Shown here: piece after piece, positions 49,908-60,120 of the stretch
How the letters are laid out: each line of letters starts with the position of its first letter
Numbering within the stretch: the first letter of the stretch is position 1
From: Pelomonas sp. SE-A7
GTDB lineage: Bacteria > Pseudomonadota > Gammaproteobacteria > Burkholderiales > Burkholderiaceae_C
NCBI RefSeq assembly: GCF_030345705.1
Contig: NZ_JAUASW010000002.1
Location: 682,001 to 746,000, forward strand
DNA length: 64,000 nt
Direction: 5' to 3'
Program-made: the position numbers and the translations under genes
Notes under the pieces: model-generated
Databases searched by the model: none
Seen by the model: the letters and a program-made list of their open reading frames with translations, nothing else
What the model was told of the DNA's origin: nothing

Positions 49908-50064
49908 GGTGCAACTCCTGGACTTGATGAAGCTCAGTCTAGGAACCGCTCGGCAATGGCATGACAACGGCAGCCGGTGTTTTGGAACAGTTGGCAAGCG
50001 CTTTGTAAACGCTCGGTAACGATCGGTCGCGGGATCCGGGTTTACTCAGGCAGAGCCTCGCTTG

Positions 50065-50078
50065 TTGATCGCTGTCAA
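50065..50078. promoter_or_regulatory. FNR/Anr box with matching -10 upstream of the carbamoyltransferase-like gene
   Basis: TTGATCGCTGTCAA matches TTGAT-N4-ATCAA with one substitution. A TAGCAT element at 50100-50105 lies downstream. If transcription starts about seven bases after it (near 50112), the box centre falls near -41, the position for class II activation by FNR-type proteins. The gene starts at 50152. The only regulator seen with FNR-like recognition is the neighbouring gene at 49107-49907. Confidence 0.75.
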
Positions 50079-50151
50079 CGGTTTCACTGGCCCGGTGACT
50101 AGCATGCCCCAAGGCCTGCTTCAAACGGGCATGTATTCCCGACCATAGAAG

Positions 50152-50625
50152 ATGCAAACCACCTTGCTGGCGCCCATGACAGCCACCGACACCGCAAGCC
50201 TGCTGGCCAGCGCCAGGGCGCTGCGGCATGCGCGGAAAAGCGGGCACGCCGGCGACCTGCTGAAGGGCAAGAACATTGGCCTGCTGACTGAGACGCCGGA
50301 AGACGAGACCGCCCGGCTGTTCATCCAGGCCGCCCAGGGCCTGGGCGCGCAGGTCGCGCTGATACGTCCGAGCCATGCCGGCCTCCTGCGCCCTGAATCC
50401 GCCCTGGCCACGGCGCGCATGCTGGGCCGGCTCTATGAGCTCATCGAATGCCAGCGGCTGCCGGGGGCCGTGGTCGAACAGCTGCGCCAGCACAGTGGCA
50501 TCGCCGTGCTCGACAGCCAGGCCAGCCTGGAAGGCGACCTGCACCGGCCGCTCGAGGAAGTTGACGAAGCGGAAGCCCAGCTGCTTTGGCTCCAGGCGCT
50601 GCTGCTGACAGCCCTGAACCGCTAG
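50152..50625 (+). CDS. Truncated ornithine carbamoyltransferase-like protein
   Basis: A 157-residue protein resembling only the N-terminal carbamoyl-phosphate-binding half of aspartate/ornithine carbamoyltransferases: LLKGKNIGLLTETPEDETARLF stands where OTCase has L-x-G-K-x-x-A-x-L-F-E-K-x-S-T-R-T-R, and a GLGAQVALIRPS block follows. The S-T-R-T-R carbamoyl-phosphate motif is lost (TPEDETAR), and there is no ornithine-binding domain (usual length over 300). It is therefore unlikely to be an enzyme of citrulline synthesis. It may be a regulatory or scaffold remnant. An FNR box in class II position upstream suggests low-oxygen induction. Its stop overlaps by four bases with the convergent unknown gene. 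Confidence 0.68.
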   Translation: MQTTLLAPMTATDTASLLASARALRHARKSGHAGDLLKGKNIGLLTETPEDETARLFIQAAQGLGAQVALIRPSHAGLLRPESALATARMLGRLYELIECQRLPGAVVEQLRQHSGIAVLDSQASLEGDLHRPLEEVDEAEAQLLWLQALLLTALNR

Positions 50626-51503
50626 GGCGATCCGGAGCGAACCAGTTCGCCGGCCGCGGGAAGCGGGCCCTCGTCGCTGAGCAGGCGGAACCAGGGCTCT
50701 TCGGACAGCAGCTCGAACAGCGAGACCGGGCGCCCGTCGCGATAGGCGGTCTGCGCGATCAGTCGAACCCCATGGCTGTAGTCGGCATAGGCCGCCGCAT
50801 GGACCAGGCTCAGCGGCTGGATCGGCAAGCCCACCTCACGGTGCCAGCCATAGATCGCCACTCGGCCGGGCTGCAGCCACAGCCGTCGACTCAGTACCAG
50901 GTCCTTCTTGTGGCCGGCTGCCAGTCGGCCTGGGGCGGCACCGGCTTCGACCCACTGCTGCTGAAGGATCTGCTGATGCCGCAGGTAGTAGGCCGTGCTG
51001 CGCATCTGCTCGCCGGGCGGCAGGGGTTGGGGCGCGAGTCGGACGCTTGCTTGCAAATAGATGGCGTCGACGATGCGGCGCGTCGGCAGGCTGAAACCGA
51101 ACGCGCGGGCCAGGCCCAGGGCCGTGTCCAGGCCCATGGGCATGCGCAGGAAATCGGCATCGCTGCCGATGGCGAGGTAGTCGGGCAGCACACACAGGAC
51201 CAGCCGAGTCGGCACGCCGTCGCGGCCTTCACCTTGCATTTCAAGCGGCACGGCGCGGCGGAGGAAGTCGGGCAGGTTGCCGGCCAGCAAGGCCTCGCGG
51301 ATCGCCAACTCCCGCTCCGCATCGTTCAGCGCAGAGACCTGCTGTGCAAAGGCCGTGCCGGTCAAGGCCTGCGGCGAGCGGACGGGCAGCGTGGCCGTTG
51401 CCGACGCACAGACATTGCCGGTGCCCGCTTGGGCTGCGGCCACGGCCCAGCCGGCCATGGCTGCCAGAAGCCAGGTCTTGGAATCAAGATTGAGCAGGTG
51501 CAT
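50622..51503 (-). CDS. Exported protein of unknown function
   Basis: A 293-residue protein with a signal peptide (WLLAAMAGWAVAAAQA|GT) and two cysteines. I do not recognise a named domain. Conserved-looking blocks are SALNDAERELAIREALLAGNLPDFLRR, LCVLPDYLAIGSDADF and LVHAAAYADYSHGVRLI; the DYSHG piece with neighbouring histidines and acidic residues could be a metal or substrate site, but that is speculation. No membrane anchor beyond the leader is seen. It is a single leftward gene between the carbamoyltransferase-like gene and the OmpA-like lipoprotein. It has ordinary codon bias for the window, so it is not an evident recent import. Confidence 0.6.
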   Translation of the reverse strand: MHLLNLDSKTWLLAAMAGWAVAAAQAGTGNVCASATATLPVRSPQALTGTAFAQQVSALNDAERELAIREALLAGNLPDFLRRAVPLEMQGEGRDGVPTRLVLCVLPDYLAIGSDADFLRMPMGLDTALGLARAFGFSLPTRRIVDAIYLQASVRLAPQPLPPGEQMRSTAYYLRHQQILQQQWVEAGAAPGRLAAGHKKDLVLSRRLWLQPGRVAIYGWHREVGLPIQPLSLVHAAAYADYSHGVRLIAQTAYRDGRPVSLFELLSEEPWFRLLSDEGPLPAAGELVRSGSP

Positions 51504-51570
51504 CGAGCGCGGAATTTACACAACCGGCGGAGCGGGCTATAACCGCCCTCTGTCACGCCGGAGGCCTGCG

Positions 51571-52872
51571 ATGGACGCCGCCGATAGCCTGAGCAACCGC
51601 CGCCTTGCGGCCGTGAGTCTGGGACTGATGGCCCTGCTGCTGGGTTGCAGCACGCCACCACCGCCTGCAACGCCGGCCGCCGCGCCCGCGGCGCCCGTGG
51701 TGCCTGCGCCGGCCCCGGTGCCGCCGCCTCCACCCCCACCCCCACCGCCCCCGCCTCCACCGCCGCCCCCGACGCAGCCCCATGCGGAAGCGGTGCTCGG
51801 TGCCGCGAACACGCTGTTCTCCAAGGCCAACCTGGCCCCGCTGGAAGCCGGCAGCACGCGCTACACGGTGCTGGTCGATCCGCTGGTCGACGGCGTCTCG
51901 CGCATGCAAACCAAGACCACGCAGGCGATGGAGACGCGCATCGTCCAGCTGGCTAGAAGCAGCTATCCGCAGTTCGAGGTCAAGCCCTTCAATGCCGGCA
52001 ACCTGGCGCAGTCGCCGCTGCTGATCGTCGGCACCTTCACGCCCATCAACCAGGAAGGCAAGACCGAGGGCGAGCGCGACATGTACCGCTTCTGCCTGGT
52101 GATGGTGGACCTGAAGTCCGGCAAGCTGGTCAGCAAGGCCGTGACCCGCTCCAAGATGGAAGGCGTGGACGCCACGCCGCCGCCCTTCTTCGCCGATGCG
52201 CCGGCCTGGACCCGCGACCCGGTCACCGAGGGCTACGTCAAGACCTGCCAGGCCTCCAAGCCGGGCGACTCCATACAGCCCAGCTATGTCGAGGGCCTGG
52301 TGGTCTCCAGCCTGATCGACGAGGCGGTCCGCGCCTACAACGCCCAGCAGTACAAGAACGCCCTGGCCCTGTTCAACAAGGCCGGCAGCATGGGCGCGGG
52401 CCAGCAGCTGCGGGTGCTGACCGGTCTCTACCTCAGCAACTGGAAGCTGGGGCTGCGTGACGCCACGGCGCAGAGCTTCGGCAAGCTGGTGGACTACGGC
52501 CTGGCCCAGGGCCAGCTGTCCATGCAGTTCACTTTCACGTCCGGTTCCACCGTGCTGCCGGCCGATGGCCGGGGCGCGCCCAATCACCTGTGGCTGAAGC
52601 TGATCGCCCAGCGCCTGGCCGAGGCCAAGTCCTGCGTCGAGGTCGGCGGCCACGCCAGCCGCGGCGGGCCTGAGCTGATCAACGAAAGGCTGTCGGCCCT
52701 GCGCGCGGAATATGTGCGCAAGCGTCTGGTCGACGAGTCGGCCGGCCTGGCCAAGCGTTCGCTGGCCGTGGGCTATGGCTCGCGCGCCACCTTGATAGGC
52801 ACGGGCAAGGACGATCCCTCGGACGCGCTGGACCGGCGTGTCGAACTGAAGCTGCTGGCCTGCAGCGGCTAG
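51571..52872 (+). CDS. OmpA-like outer-membrane lipoprotein with polyproline linker
   Basis: A 433-residue lipoprotein. The signal ends in the lipobox LLLGC with Cys26. A linker of Pro and Ala contains 17 consecutive prolines (residues 51-67). The middle domain (about 70-320) has a beta-rich stretch (ARSSYPQFEVKPFNA, LLIVGTFTPINQEGK) and helices. The C-terminal domain (about 325-433) is OmpA/MotB-like: VGGHASRGG for GHxDxxG, NERLSALRAEYVRKRLV, and DALDRRVEL. The Asp of the standard motif is absent, but the Arg is kept, so peptidoglycan binding may be altered. CCGGAGG precedes the ATG. The caspase gene starts ten bases after its stop. Confidence 0.82.
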   Translation: MDAADSLSNRRLAAVSLGLMALLLGCSTPPPPATPAAAPAAPVVPAPAPVPPPPPPPPPPPPPPPPPTQPHAEAVLGAANTLFSKANLAPLEAGSTRYTVLVDPLVDGVSRMQTKTTQAMETRIVQLARSSYPQFEVKPFNAGNLAQSPLLIVGTFTPINQEGKTEGERDMYRFCLVMVDLKSGKLVSKAVTRSKMEGVDATPPPFFADAPAWTRDPVTEGYVKTCQASKPGDSIQPSYVEGLVVSSLIDEAVRAYNAQQYKNALALFNKAGSMGAGQQLRVLTGLYLSNWKLGLRDATAQSFGKLVDYGLAQGQLSMQFTFTSGSTVLPADGRGAPNHLWLKLIAQRLAEAKSCVEVGGHASRGGPELINERLSALRAEYVRKRLVDESAGLAKRSLAVGYGSRATLIGTGKDDPSDALDRRVELKLLACSG

Positions 52873-52881
52873 GCGCCGGCC

Positions 52882-55665
52882 ATGGCACTGCTGCGCTGCT
52901 GGCTGTCGCTCGTCCTGCTGGTCGGGGCGCTGGGCAGCGCTGGCGCGCAGGAGGCTGTACAGCCCATGCTGCGGGTCGAGGCCGGCACCCATGTCGCAGC
53001 GATCCGGGCCCTGGCCACCGATGCGCGCGGCGAGTTGCTGCTCACGGCTTCCGAGGACAAGACGGCGCGGCTCTGGCGGCTGTCCGACCGCAGCCTGCTG
53101 CGCGTGCTGCGGCCGCCCATAGGCGCGGACAATGAAGGCAAGCTCTACGCCGCAGCGCTGAGCCCGGACGGCACGGTGGCCGCCGTGGCCGGCTGGTCGG
53201 CCGACAACGAGGTCTACCTGTTCGACAGCCGCAGCGGCCGCATGCGCGGGCGGATCGAGGGCCTGCCCAATGTGGTCAATGCCCTGGCCTTCTCGCCGGA
53301 CGGCAAGCAGCTGGCCGTGCTGAGCTGGGGCGGCGCCGGCCTCAGGCTCTATGCCAGCAGCGACGACTGGAAGACCGCCCGCCCGACCAGCAGCGACGAG
53401 GCCTATGGTGCCGATGCCTACGGCCTCGCCTTCTCGCCCGATGGCCGGATGCTGGTCAGCAGCGCTTACGACGGCGCGCTGCGCCAGTACGCGCTGCGCG
53501 GCAACAGCCTCTGGCTGCAGAAGACCGAGCGCATCGCCGGCCGGCCGCATGGCCTGGCGTTTTCTCCGGACGGCAAGCGGCTGGCCCTGGGACTGGCCGA
53601 CACGGCCCAGGCCCTGGTGCTGCATGGGGACACGCTGGCGACCGTCTGGCGTTCGCCGGTGCTCGAGGGCGGCGCCCTGCCCTGCGTGGCCTGGTCCCGC
53701 CAGGGCAATGAGCTGCTGGCCGCCGGCAGCTGGCGCAGCGCGCCCGGTCGCCATGGCGTGCAGCGCTGGAACCTGGCTCGTGCGTCCGGCAGCGAACTTG
53801 CTGCGGCCAGCGACTCGGTCACCGCCCTGCTGAGCGCGGGCGGCGAGGTGCTGTTCGCCTCGGGCGATGCCAGCTGGGGCCAGGTCGGCGGCGCCTCGGT
53901 CCGCTCGATGCGGCCGGACTTCCGCCTGCCGGTCGCCGCCGGCAGCAGCAGCCTGAGGCTGTCCAGCGATGCCCGCGAGCTGAGCTTCGCCACTCGCTTC
54001 GGTGGCCTGGCCCCGGTGCGTTTCGACCTGGCCGGACCGGCGTGGCGTCCGGCCCAGCCCTTGGACGACAAGCCGGCCGCCCTGCTGGATGTGCGCGACT
54101 GGCAGGACAGCAGCAGCCCCAAGCTGGCCGGCCGGGCCCTGAGCCTGGGCCAGGGCGAGGTCTCGCTGGCCCTGGGGATTGACCCGTCCGGCCGCGGCTT
54201 TGCGCTCGGCAGCAACCACCGGCTGAGGCTGTACGCCGCCAACGGGCAGCTGCTCTGGAACGTGCGTATCCCGGCCCCCTGTTTTGCCGTCCAGCTCAGC
54301 CGCGACCAGCACTGGGTGGTGGCCGGATTCGGCGACGGCACGCTGCGCTGGTTCCGACGCAAGGACGGCGCCGAGACACTGGCCTTCTATCCCCATGGGG
54401 ACGGCAAGGCCTGGGCGGCCTGGACGCCGGACGGCCGCTTCTCGGCCGGCGGTGGCGGTGAGCGCCACATAGGCTGGCATGTGAACCGCGGGACCGGCGA
54501 AGCAGCGGAGTTCCTGCCGCTGGAGCGCTTCAGCGAGCGCTATTTCGATCCGCTGGGCGTGATCAGCGCGCTGGCCGACAAGCCCCGGGTCCGCCCGCTG
54601 CCCGACCCGCGCCAAGGGCTCAAGCTGCCGCCGGTGGTCGCCTTCCTCAGCCCCTCGGACGGCAGCAAGGTCAATGAGGACAGCGTGCGCCTGGACCTGC
54701 ATGTGATGGACCAGGGCGGCGGCGTCGACGAGGTCCGGCTGATGCACAACGGCAAGGTGGTACAGACCGTGGGGCCCAAGCCGGCCGCGCCGGCCAGCCG
54801 CTTGCATTTCGAGCTGGCACTGGAGAGCGGACGCAACGAGGTCAAGGCCGTGGCCCTGGGGCTGGACCGCACGGAATCGGCCGTGGCCGAGCTGACGGTG
54901 CAGGCCCCGGCGCGGCCGGACAGGCCCAAGCTGCGCGTGCTCAGCGTTGGCGTCAATGCCTACCGCAACAGCCAGCTCAATCTCAGCTTCTCGGTGCCCG
55001 ACGCGCGCGGCGTGGCCAACACTTTCAAGGCCCTGGGCCGCAAGCTGTTCGCCGACATCGCGGTCAGCGAGCTCTACGACGGTCAGGCCACCCGCGCCGG
55101 CATCCTCGCCCAGCTCGCCGACTTCAGTGCCAGCAAGCCCGAGGACGTGGTCGTGGTCTACCTGGCCGGCCATGGCGAGACCCTGGGCGACGACTGGTAC
55201 TTCATTCCGCACGAGGTGACCCAGCCCGAGCAGGCCGACAAGCTGCGCAGCGAAGGCCTGTCCTCGCAGGAGCTGTCGCGGGCGATCAAGGCCATTCCGG
55301 CGCGCAAGGTCGTGGTGCTGATCGACGCCTGCAAGTCGGGCGCCGCCATTGCCAGCTTCCGCGGCCTGGAGGAGCGGCGGCTGCTGTCCCAGCTCTCGCG
55401 GTCCACCGGCACCCACCTGATTGCCGCGACCAACAAGGAGCAGCTGGCGGCCGAGCTGTTGAATCTGGGCCATGGCGTGTTCACCTACACCCTGCTCGAA
55501 GGCCTGTCCGGCAAGGCCGCGGCCGGCGGCCCGGACGTCACGGCCCGCAAGCTGATGGTCTATGTGGAGCAGACCCTGCCCGAGCTGTCCAAGCGCTACC
55601 GCACCGAGGAACAGTTCCCGGTCGTCAGCTCGACCGGCATGGACTTTCCGTTGGTCGTCCGCTAG
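52882..55665 (+). CDS. Exported WD40-repeat caspase-family (C14) protein
   Basis: A 927-residue protein. Signal peptide (SLVLLVGALGSAGAQ), WD40-like blades from about 35 to 540 (ASEDKTARLWRLSD, AFSPDGKQLAVLSW, AFSPDGRMLVSSAYDG, AFSPDGKRLALG), a linker with an Ig-like beta-sandwich (about 575-665, SPSDGSKVNEDSVRLDLHVMD), and a caspase domain from about 680 with catalytic His764 in YLAGHGE and Cys817 in IDACKSG. This arrangement should give a periplasmic cysteine protease with WD40 binding platform; basic residues (Arg/Lys) are typical cleavage sites for such prokaryotic caspases. It is coupled with the upstream OmpA-like lipoprotein gene. The partner and trigger are unknown. Bacterial caspases in the periplasm are unusual. 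Confidence 0.9.
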   Translation: MALLRCWLSLVLLVGALGSAGAQEAVQPMLRVEAGTHVAAIRALATDARGELLLTASEDKTARLWRLSDRSLLRVLRPPIGADNEGKLYAAALSPDGTVAAVAGWSADNEVYLFDSRSGRMRGRIEGLPNVVNALAFSPDGKQLAVLSWGGAGLRLYASSDDWKTARPTSSDEAYGADAYGLAFSPDGRMLVSSAYDGALRQYALRGNSLWLQKTERIAGRPHGLAFSPDGKRLALGLADTAQALVLHGDTLATVWRSPVLEGGALPCVAWSRQGNELLAAGSWRSAPGRHGVQRWNLARASGSELAAASDSVTALLSAGGEVLFASGDASWGQVGGASVRSMRPDFRLPVAAGSSSLRLSSDARELSFATRFGGLAPVRFDLAGPAWRPAQPLDDKPAALLDVRDWQDSSSPKLAGRALSLGQGEVSLALGIDPSGRGFALGSNHRLRLYAANGQLLWNVRIPAPCFAVQLSRDQHWVVAGFGDGTLRWFRRKDGAETLAFYPHGDGKAWAAWTPDGRFSAGGGGERHIGWHVNRGTGEAAEFLPLERFSERYFDPLGVISALADKPRVRPLPDPRQGLKLPPVVAFLSPSDGSKVNEDSVRLDLHVMDQGGGVDEVRLMHNGKVVQTVGPKPAAPASRLHFELALESGRNEVKAVALGLDRTESAVAELTVQAPARPDRPKLRVLSVGVNAYRNSQLNLSFSVPDARGVANTFKALGRKLFADIAVSELYDGQATRAGILAQLADFSASKPEDVVVVYLAGHGETLGDDWYFIPHEVTQPEQADKLRSEGLSSQELSRAIKAIPARKVVVLIDACKSGAAIASFRGLEERRLLSQLSRSTGTHLIAATNKEQLAAELLNLGHGVFTYTLLEGLSGKAAAGGPDVTARKLMVYVEQTLPELSKRYRTEEQFPVVSSTGMDFPLVVR

Positions 55666-55684
55666 GGCTGAACCAGGGGCGCTC

Positions 55685-55712
55685 TTGAAAGCCCAAAACC
55701 CAACCCTATAAT
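55685..55712 (+). promoter_or_regulatory. groESL promoter
   Basis: TTGAAA at 55685-55690 and TATAAT at 55707-55712, 16 bases apart. The preceding C gives CTTGAAA, and the CCC before TATAAT gives a partial resemblance to the heat-shock sigma-32 form, so it may be read by sigma-70 and sigma-32. The CIRCE element begins eight bases after the -10. Confidence 0.8.
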
Positions 55713-55719
55713 CCCGCTG

Positions 55720-55746
55720 CTAGCACTCACAACGACAGAGTGCTAA
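55720..55746. promoter_or_regulatory. CIRCE element (HrcA operator)
   Basis: CTAGCACTC-N9-GAGTGCTAA, matching TTAGCACTC-N9-GAGTGCTAA with one mismatch in the first base. It lies at the expected transcription start between the promoter and groES. HrcA repressor would bind here under non-stress conditions. Confidence 0.95.
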
Positions 55747-55855
55747 CCCATCCGACGGAGCCTCCGGGCTCCGTCAGTCATATCGCATGTGAGTGGGCGC
55801 TCATTACCGCGGCGCCTACCGTCAAGCAAGCACCGACCAACATCAAGGAGATGTG

Positions 55856-56146
55856 ATGAAACTGCGTCCTCTGCACGATCGCGTGATCGTTAAGCGCCTG
55901 GAAAACGAGACCAAGACCGCTTCCGGCATCTTCATCCCCGACAACGCCGCCGAGAAGCCGGACCAGGGCGAAGTCCTGGCCGTGGGCCCGGGCAAGCGCA
56001 ATGACAAGGGCGAATTCGTCGCCCTGAACGTGGCCGTCGGCGACCGCGTGCTGTTCGGCAAGTACTCGGGCCAGACCGTCAAGGTCGATGGCGACGAACT
56101 GCTGGTGATGCGCGAAGAGGACCTCTTCGCCGTGGTGCAGAAGTAA
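55856..56146 (+). CDS. groES: Co-chaperonin GroES
   Basis: A 96-residue GroES: MKLRPLHDRVIVKRLE start, mobile loop with TASGIFIPDNAAEKPDQGEVLAVG and a final REEDLFAVV. It caps the GroEL ring as a heptamer. AAGGAG lies eight bases before the ATG at 55856. It is regulated by the promoter and CIRCE element upstream and is co-transcribed with groEL, 52 bases further on. Confidence 0.98.
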   Translation: MKLRPLHDRVIVKRLENETKTASGIFIPDNAAEKPDQGEVLAVGPGKRNDKGEFVALNVAVGDRVLFGKYSGQTVKVDGDELLVMREEDLFAVVQK

Positions 56147-56198
56147 GTCCTGCCCCCACCGCTGAACACCCTTTCTTAAAGAATCCGGAGAAATACAC

Positions 56199-57845
<1,647 letters not shown>

Positions 57846-57854
57846 TTCGGACAT

Positions 57855-57878
57855 GCAACCCTGCCTGCGCAGGGTTGC
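57855..57878 (+). terminator. Hairpin after groEL (no U-tract)
   Basis: GCAACCCTGC and GCAGGGTTGC form a perfect 10-bp stem with a CTGC loop starting ten bases after the groEL stop. It has no U-tract, so it may protect the 3' end of the transcript. Confidence 0.55.
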
Positions 57879-57927
57879 GTGCCGATTTGCACCCAAGGGC
57901 CTGCCAGCCCGAGGGGTAAGTCAGGAA

Positions 57928-57953
57928 GGGCCGCAGCGATGCGGCCCTTTTTT
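57928..57953 (+). terminator. Rho-independent terminator of groESL
   Basis: GGGCCGCA and TGCGGCCC form an 8-bp stem with a GCGA loop, followed by six Ts. This is the clearest intrinsic terminator in the window and closes the groESL operon. Confidence 0.92.
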
Positions 57954-58092
57954 ATTGCCTGGTCCGGCCGATAGAAAACGGTGATATTTCATGCTTGGCT
58001 CGGCAGACCCATCACCCTCAGGGGGGCCTTGCCAAACATCCGCTTTCGCTTCTGTGGCCCACTGATAATGCGGCATCCGTCAAAGTAACGAA

Positions 58093-60120
58093 ATGGCCCA
58101 CGCACCCACTCTGCAGTCGCTGGTCGACGACACGCTCGCGGCCTTGCCCATGCTGGCTCGCTCGATCCAGGACGAAACCCAGGACGAGCTCGAGCGCCGA
58201 CCGCAGCATTTCGCGCTGCTGGAAGGTTGGCGCCGCCAGCGCGGCCGCTTCGCCAGCAATCTGGAAGCCGCGGTGCGGCCCATGCTGGAACTGGCCAAGC
58301 GCGGCCAGGATCCGCTGCGCCGCGCCTCGTCCATGTCGCTGGATGCGCTCAGCCTGGTGGATGAACACCAGGCCCTGCAGGATGTGGCCATCGCCCATCT
58401 GATCGCCACGGTCGAAGACCAGTGCCGGCCCGAGCTGCACCAGCTCGGCAATTTCTTCGTCGCGCTGCGCGGCGGCACCACCTCGGTCAAGGACGACAAC
58501 CCGTTGCGTCCGGCCCTGTTCGCCCAGGCGATGTACGACGCCCTGGTCGATACCCACCTCGATTCGGAAGGCCGCTACGCCCTGCTCAAGGTGGCGGCCG
58601 TACCGCTGGGCAGCATCCTGCAGCGGCATTACGCGGGCCTTTGCACCCAGCTGCAGGCGGCCCAGCTGAGCCAGATGGTGTCCAGCTACGGCGTGGGCGG
58701 TGGCCAGCAGGACCCGCGTCTGCGCCGCATGGCCGAACTGGCCAAGGCCCAATCCGGACAGCAGCCGGCCCAGGCCACGCTGGACGGCCTGGCCCGCAAG
58801 GTCAGCGAGATCAACAGCCGGCCCCAGAAATTCCCGGCCAAGCCCGAGACACCGCCGGTGCCGGGCGGCCTCAACTTCAGTCCGGCCGCTGCCGGTGGCG
58901 CTGGCGGCGACCTGCTGACCCGGCTCTACGACCAGATCCTGGCCGACCCGCGCCTGCTGCCGCCGGTCAAGGCGCTGATGGCGCGGCTGCAGATCCCGGT
59001 CGTGCGCCTGGCCCGTATCGACCCCAGCCTGCTGCGCCGGCAGGAGCACCCGACCTGGCAATTGCTGAACCGTGTCGCCGCCCACGCCATGGGTTTCGAC
59101 AACCCCAACGACGAGCGGCTGCAGCAGTTTCTGCAGTTCATGGAATCGCGCCTGGCCATGCTGGTGGCCACGCCCAGCCCCAGCGCCCAGCTGTTCCAGC
59201 AGGTGCTGACCCAGGTCGACGAGCACATCGGCGCCCAGGCTCGCCAGCGCAGCGAACGCAGCGCCACGGCCCTGGCCGCGCTGGAGCGCGAGCAGATGCG
59301 CGACGAATGGACCCAGGTGCTGCGCGAGCAGATCGGCGACCAGCTGATCGACGCCCCGGTCAGCCCGGCGATCCGCAGCTTCCTGAAGACCAGCTGGGTG
59401 GACGTGATCGTGCAGGCCATGGTGCTGAACGGCCGCGATGCGCCCGAGGCCCATGCCCATATCGATACGGTCGACGAGCTGCTGTCCAGCTTCGAGCCCT
59501 GCCGCAGCCCTTCCGAGGGCGCCCGTTTGCGCGCGCGACTGCCGACCCTGGTGCAGCGGCTGGAAAAGGGCTTCGAAGAGATCGCCCTGCCGGCCCAGAA
59601 GGCCCAGGCCCTGATGCATGAGCTCTCGCAGATGCATCAGCGGGTGCTGCAGGGCCAGCCCGCCGCCATGCCGGCCTCGGCGATCCGCAACGTCGAAACC
59701 CGCGAGCTGAGCCCGGAAGACCTGCTGAACCAGTTGCTGACCGAGCGCGAATCGCAGATGCCTTCGCGCTGGGCTCATGACCAGGTGGACCGCGGTCACC
59801 TGCCCACGGTGCCGACCCAGCTCTACGACGCCGACGACAGCCCCGAGGCCCGCGCGGCGCTGTCGGCCTGGATGGACAAGATCGAGGTCGGCAACTGGTA
59901 CCACCTGTTCATCCAGAGCCAGTGGCTGACTGCCCAGATCGCCTGGATCAGCGAGAGCCGTCAGTTCTTCCTGTTCGTCGGCCAGGATGCCGAAGACCGT
60001 CATTCGCTGACCCGCGGCGCGCTGGAAAAGCTGCTGTCCAACGGCTTGATCACCTCGCTCGAGGAAGAGACCTTGGTCCAGCGTGCCGTCGACACGCTGA
60101 TGCAGGGCCTGGCCACTTGA
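58093..60120 (+). CDS. DUF1631 family protein
   Basis: A 675-residue, mostly helical, acidic protein of the DUF1631 family (MLARSIQDETQDELE start, KLLSNGLITSLEEETLVQRAVDTL end). No transmembrane segment or catalytic motif is visible. Some database entries call such proteins thymidine phosphorylase, but nothing here supports that. The family is found in beta- and gammaproteobacteria and its function is unknown; a late stretch (IEVGNWYHLF...QWLTAQIAWIS) looks like a PilZ-like end domain, possibly binding cyclic di-GMP, which is inference. It is followed by, and overlaps by four bases, the patatin autotransporter gene. Confidence 0.85.
   Translation: MAHAPTLQSLVDDTLAALPMLARSIQDETQDELERRPQHFALLEGWRRQRGRFASNLEAAVRPMLELAKRGQDPLRRASSMSLDALSLVDEHQALQDVAIAHLIATVEDQCRPELHQLGNFFVALRGGTTSVKDDNPLRPALFAQAMYDALVDTHLDSEGRYALLKVAAVPLGSILQRHYAGLCTQLQAAQLSQMVSSYGVGGGQQDPRLRRMAELAKAQSGQQPAQATLDGLARKVSEINSRPQKFPAKPETPPVPGGLNFSPAAAGGAGGDLLTRLYDQILADPRLLPPVKALMARLQIPVVRLARIDPSLLRRQEHPTWQLLNRVAAHAMGFDNPNDERLQQFLQFMESRLAMLVATPSPSAQLFQQVLTQVDEHIGAQARQRSERSATALAALEREQMRDEWTQVLREQIGDQLIDAPVSPAIRSFLKTSWVDVIVQAMVLNGRDAPEAHAHIDTVDELLSSFEPCRSPSEGARLRARLPTLVQRLEKGFEEIALPAQKAQALMHELSQMHQRVLQGQPAAMPASAIRNVETRELSPEDLLNQLLTERESQMPSRWAHDQVDRGHLPTVPTQLYDADDSPEARAALSAWMDKIEVGNWYHLFIQSQWLTAQIAWISESRQFFLFVGQDAEDRHSLTRGALEKLLSNGLITSLEEETLVQRAVDTLMQGLAT

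Noticed and set aside
51721..51771. Proline-codon run suspected of being a microsatellite or frameshift
   Set aside because: Codons vary (CCG, CCA, CCT, CCC), and the frame continues into a normal OmpA-like domain, so the run is coding.
51553..55473. A 1306-codon open frame on the minus strand opposite the lipoprotein and caspase genes
   Set aside because: Its translation is low-complexity Arg/Gly/Ala/Gln-rich and lacks domain signatures, while the plus strand has coherent domains. It is a product of high third-position GC.
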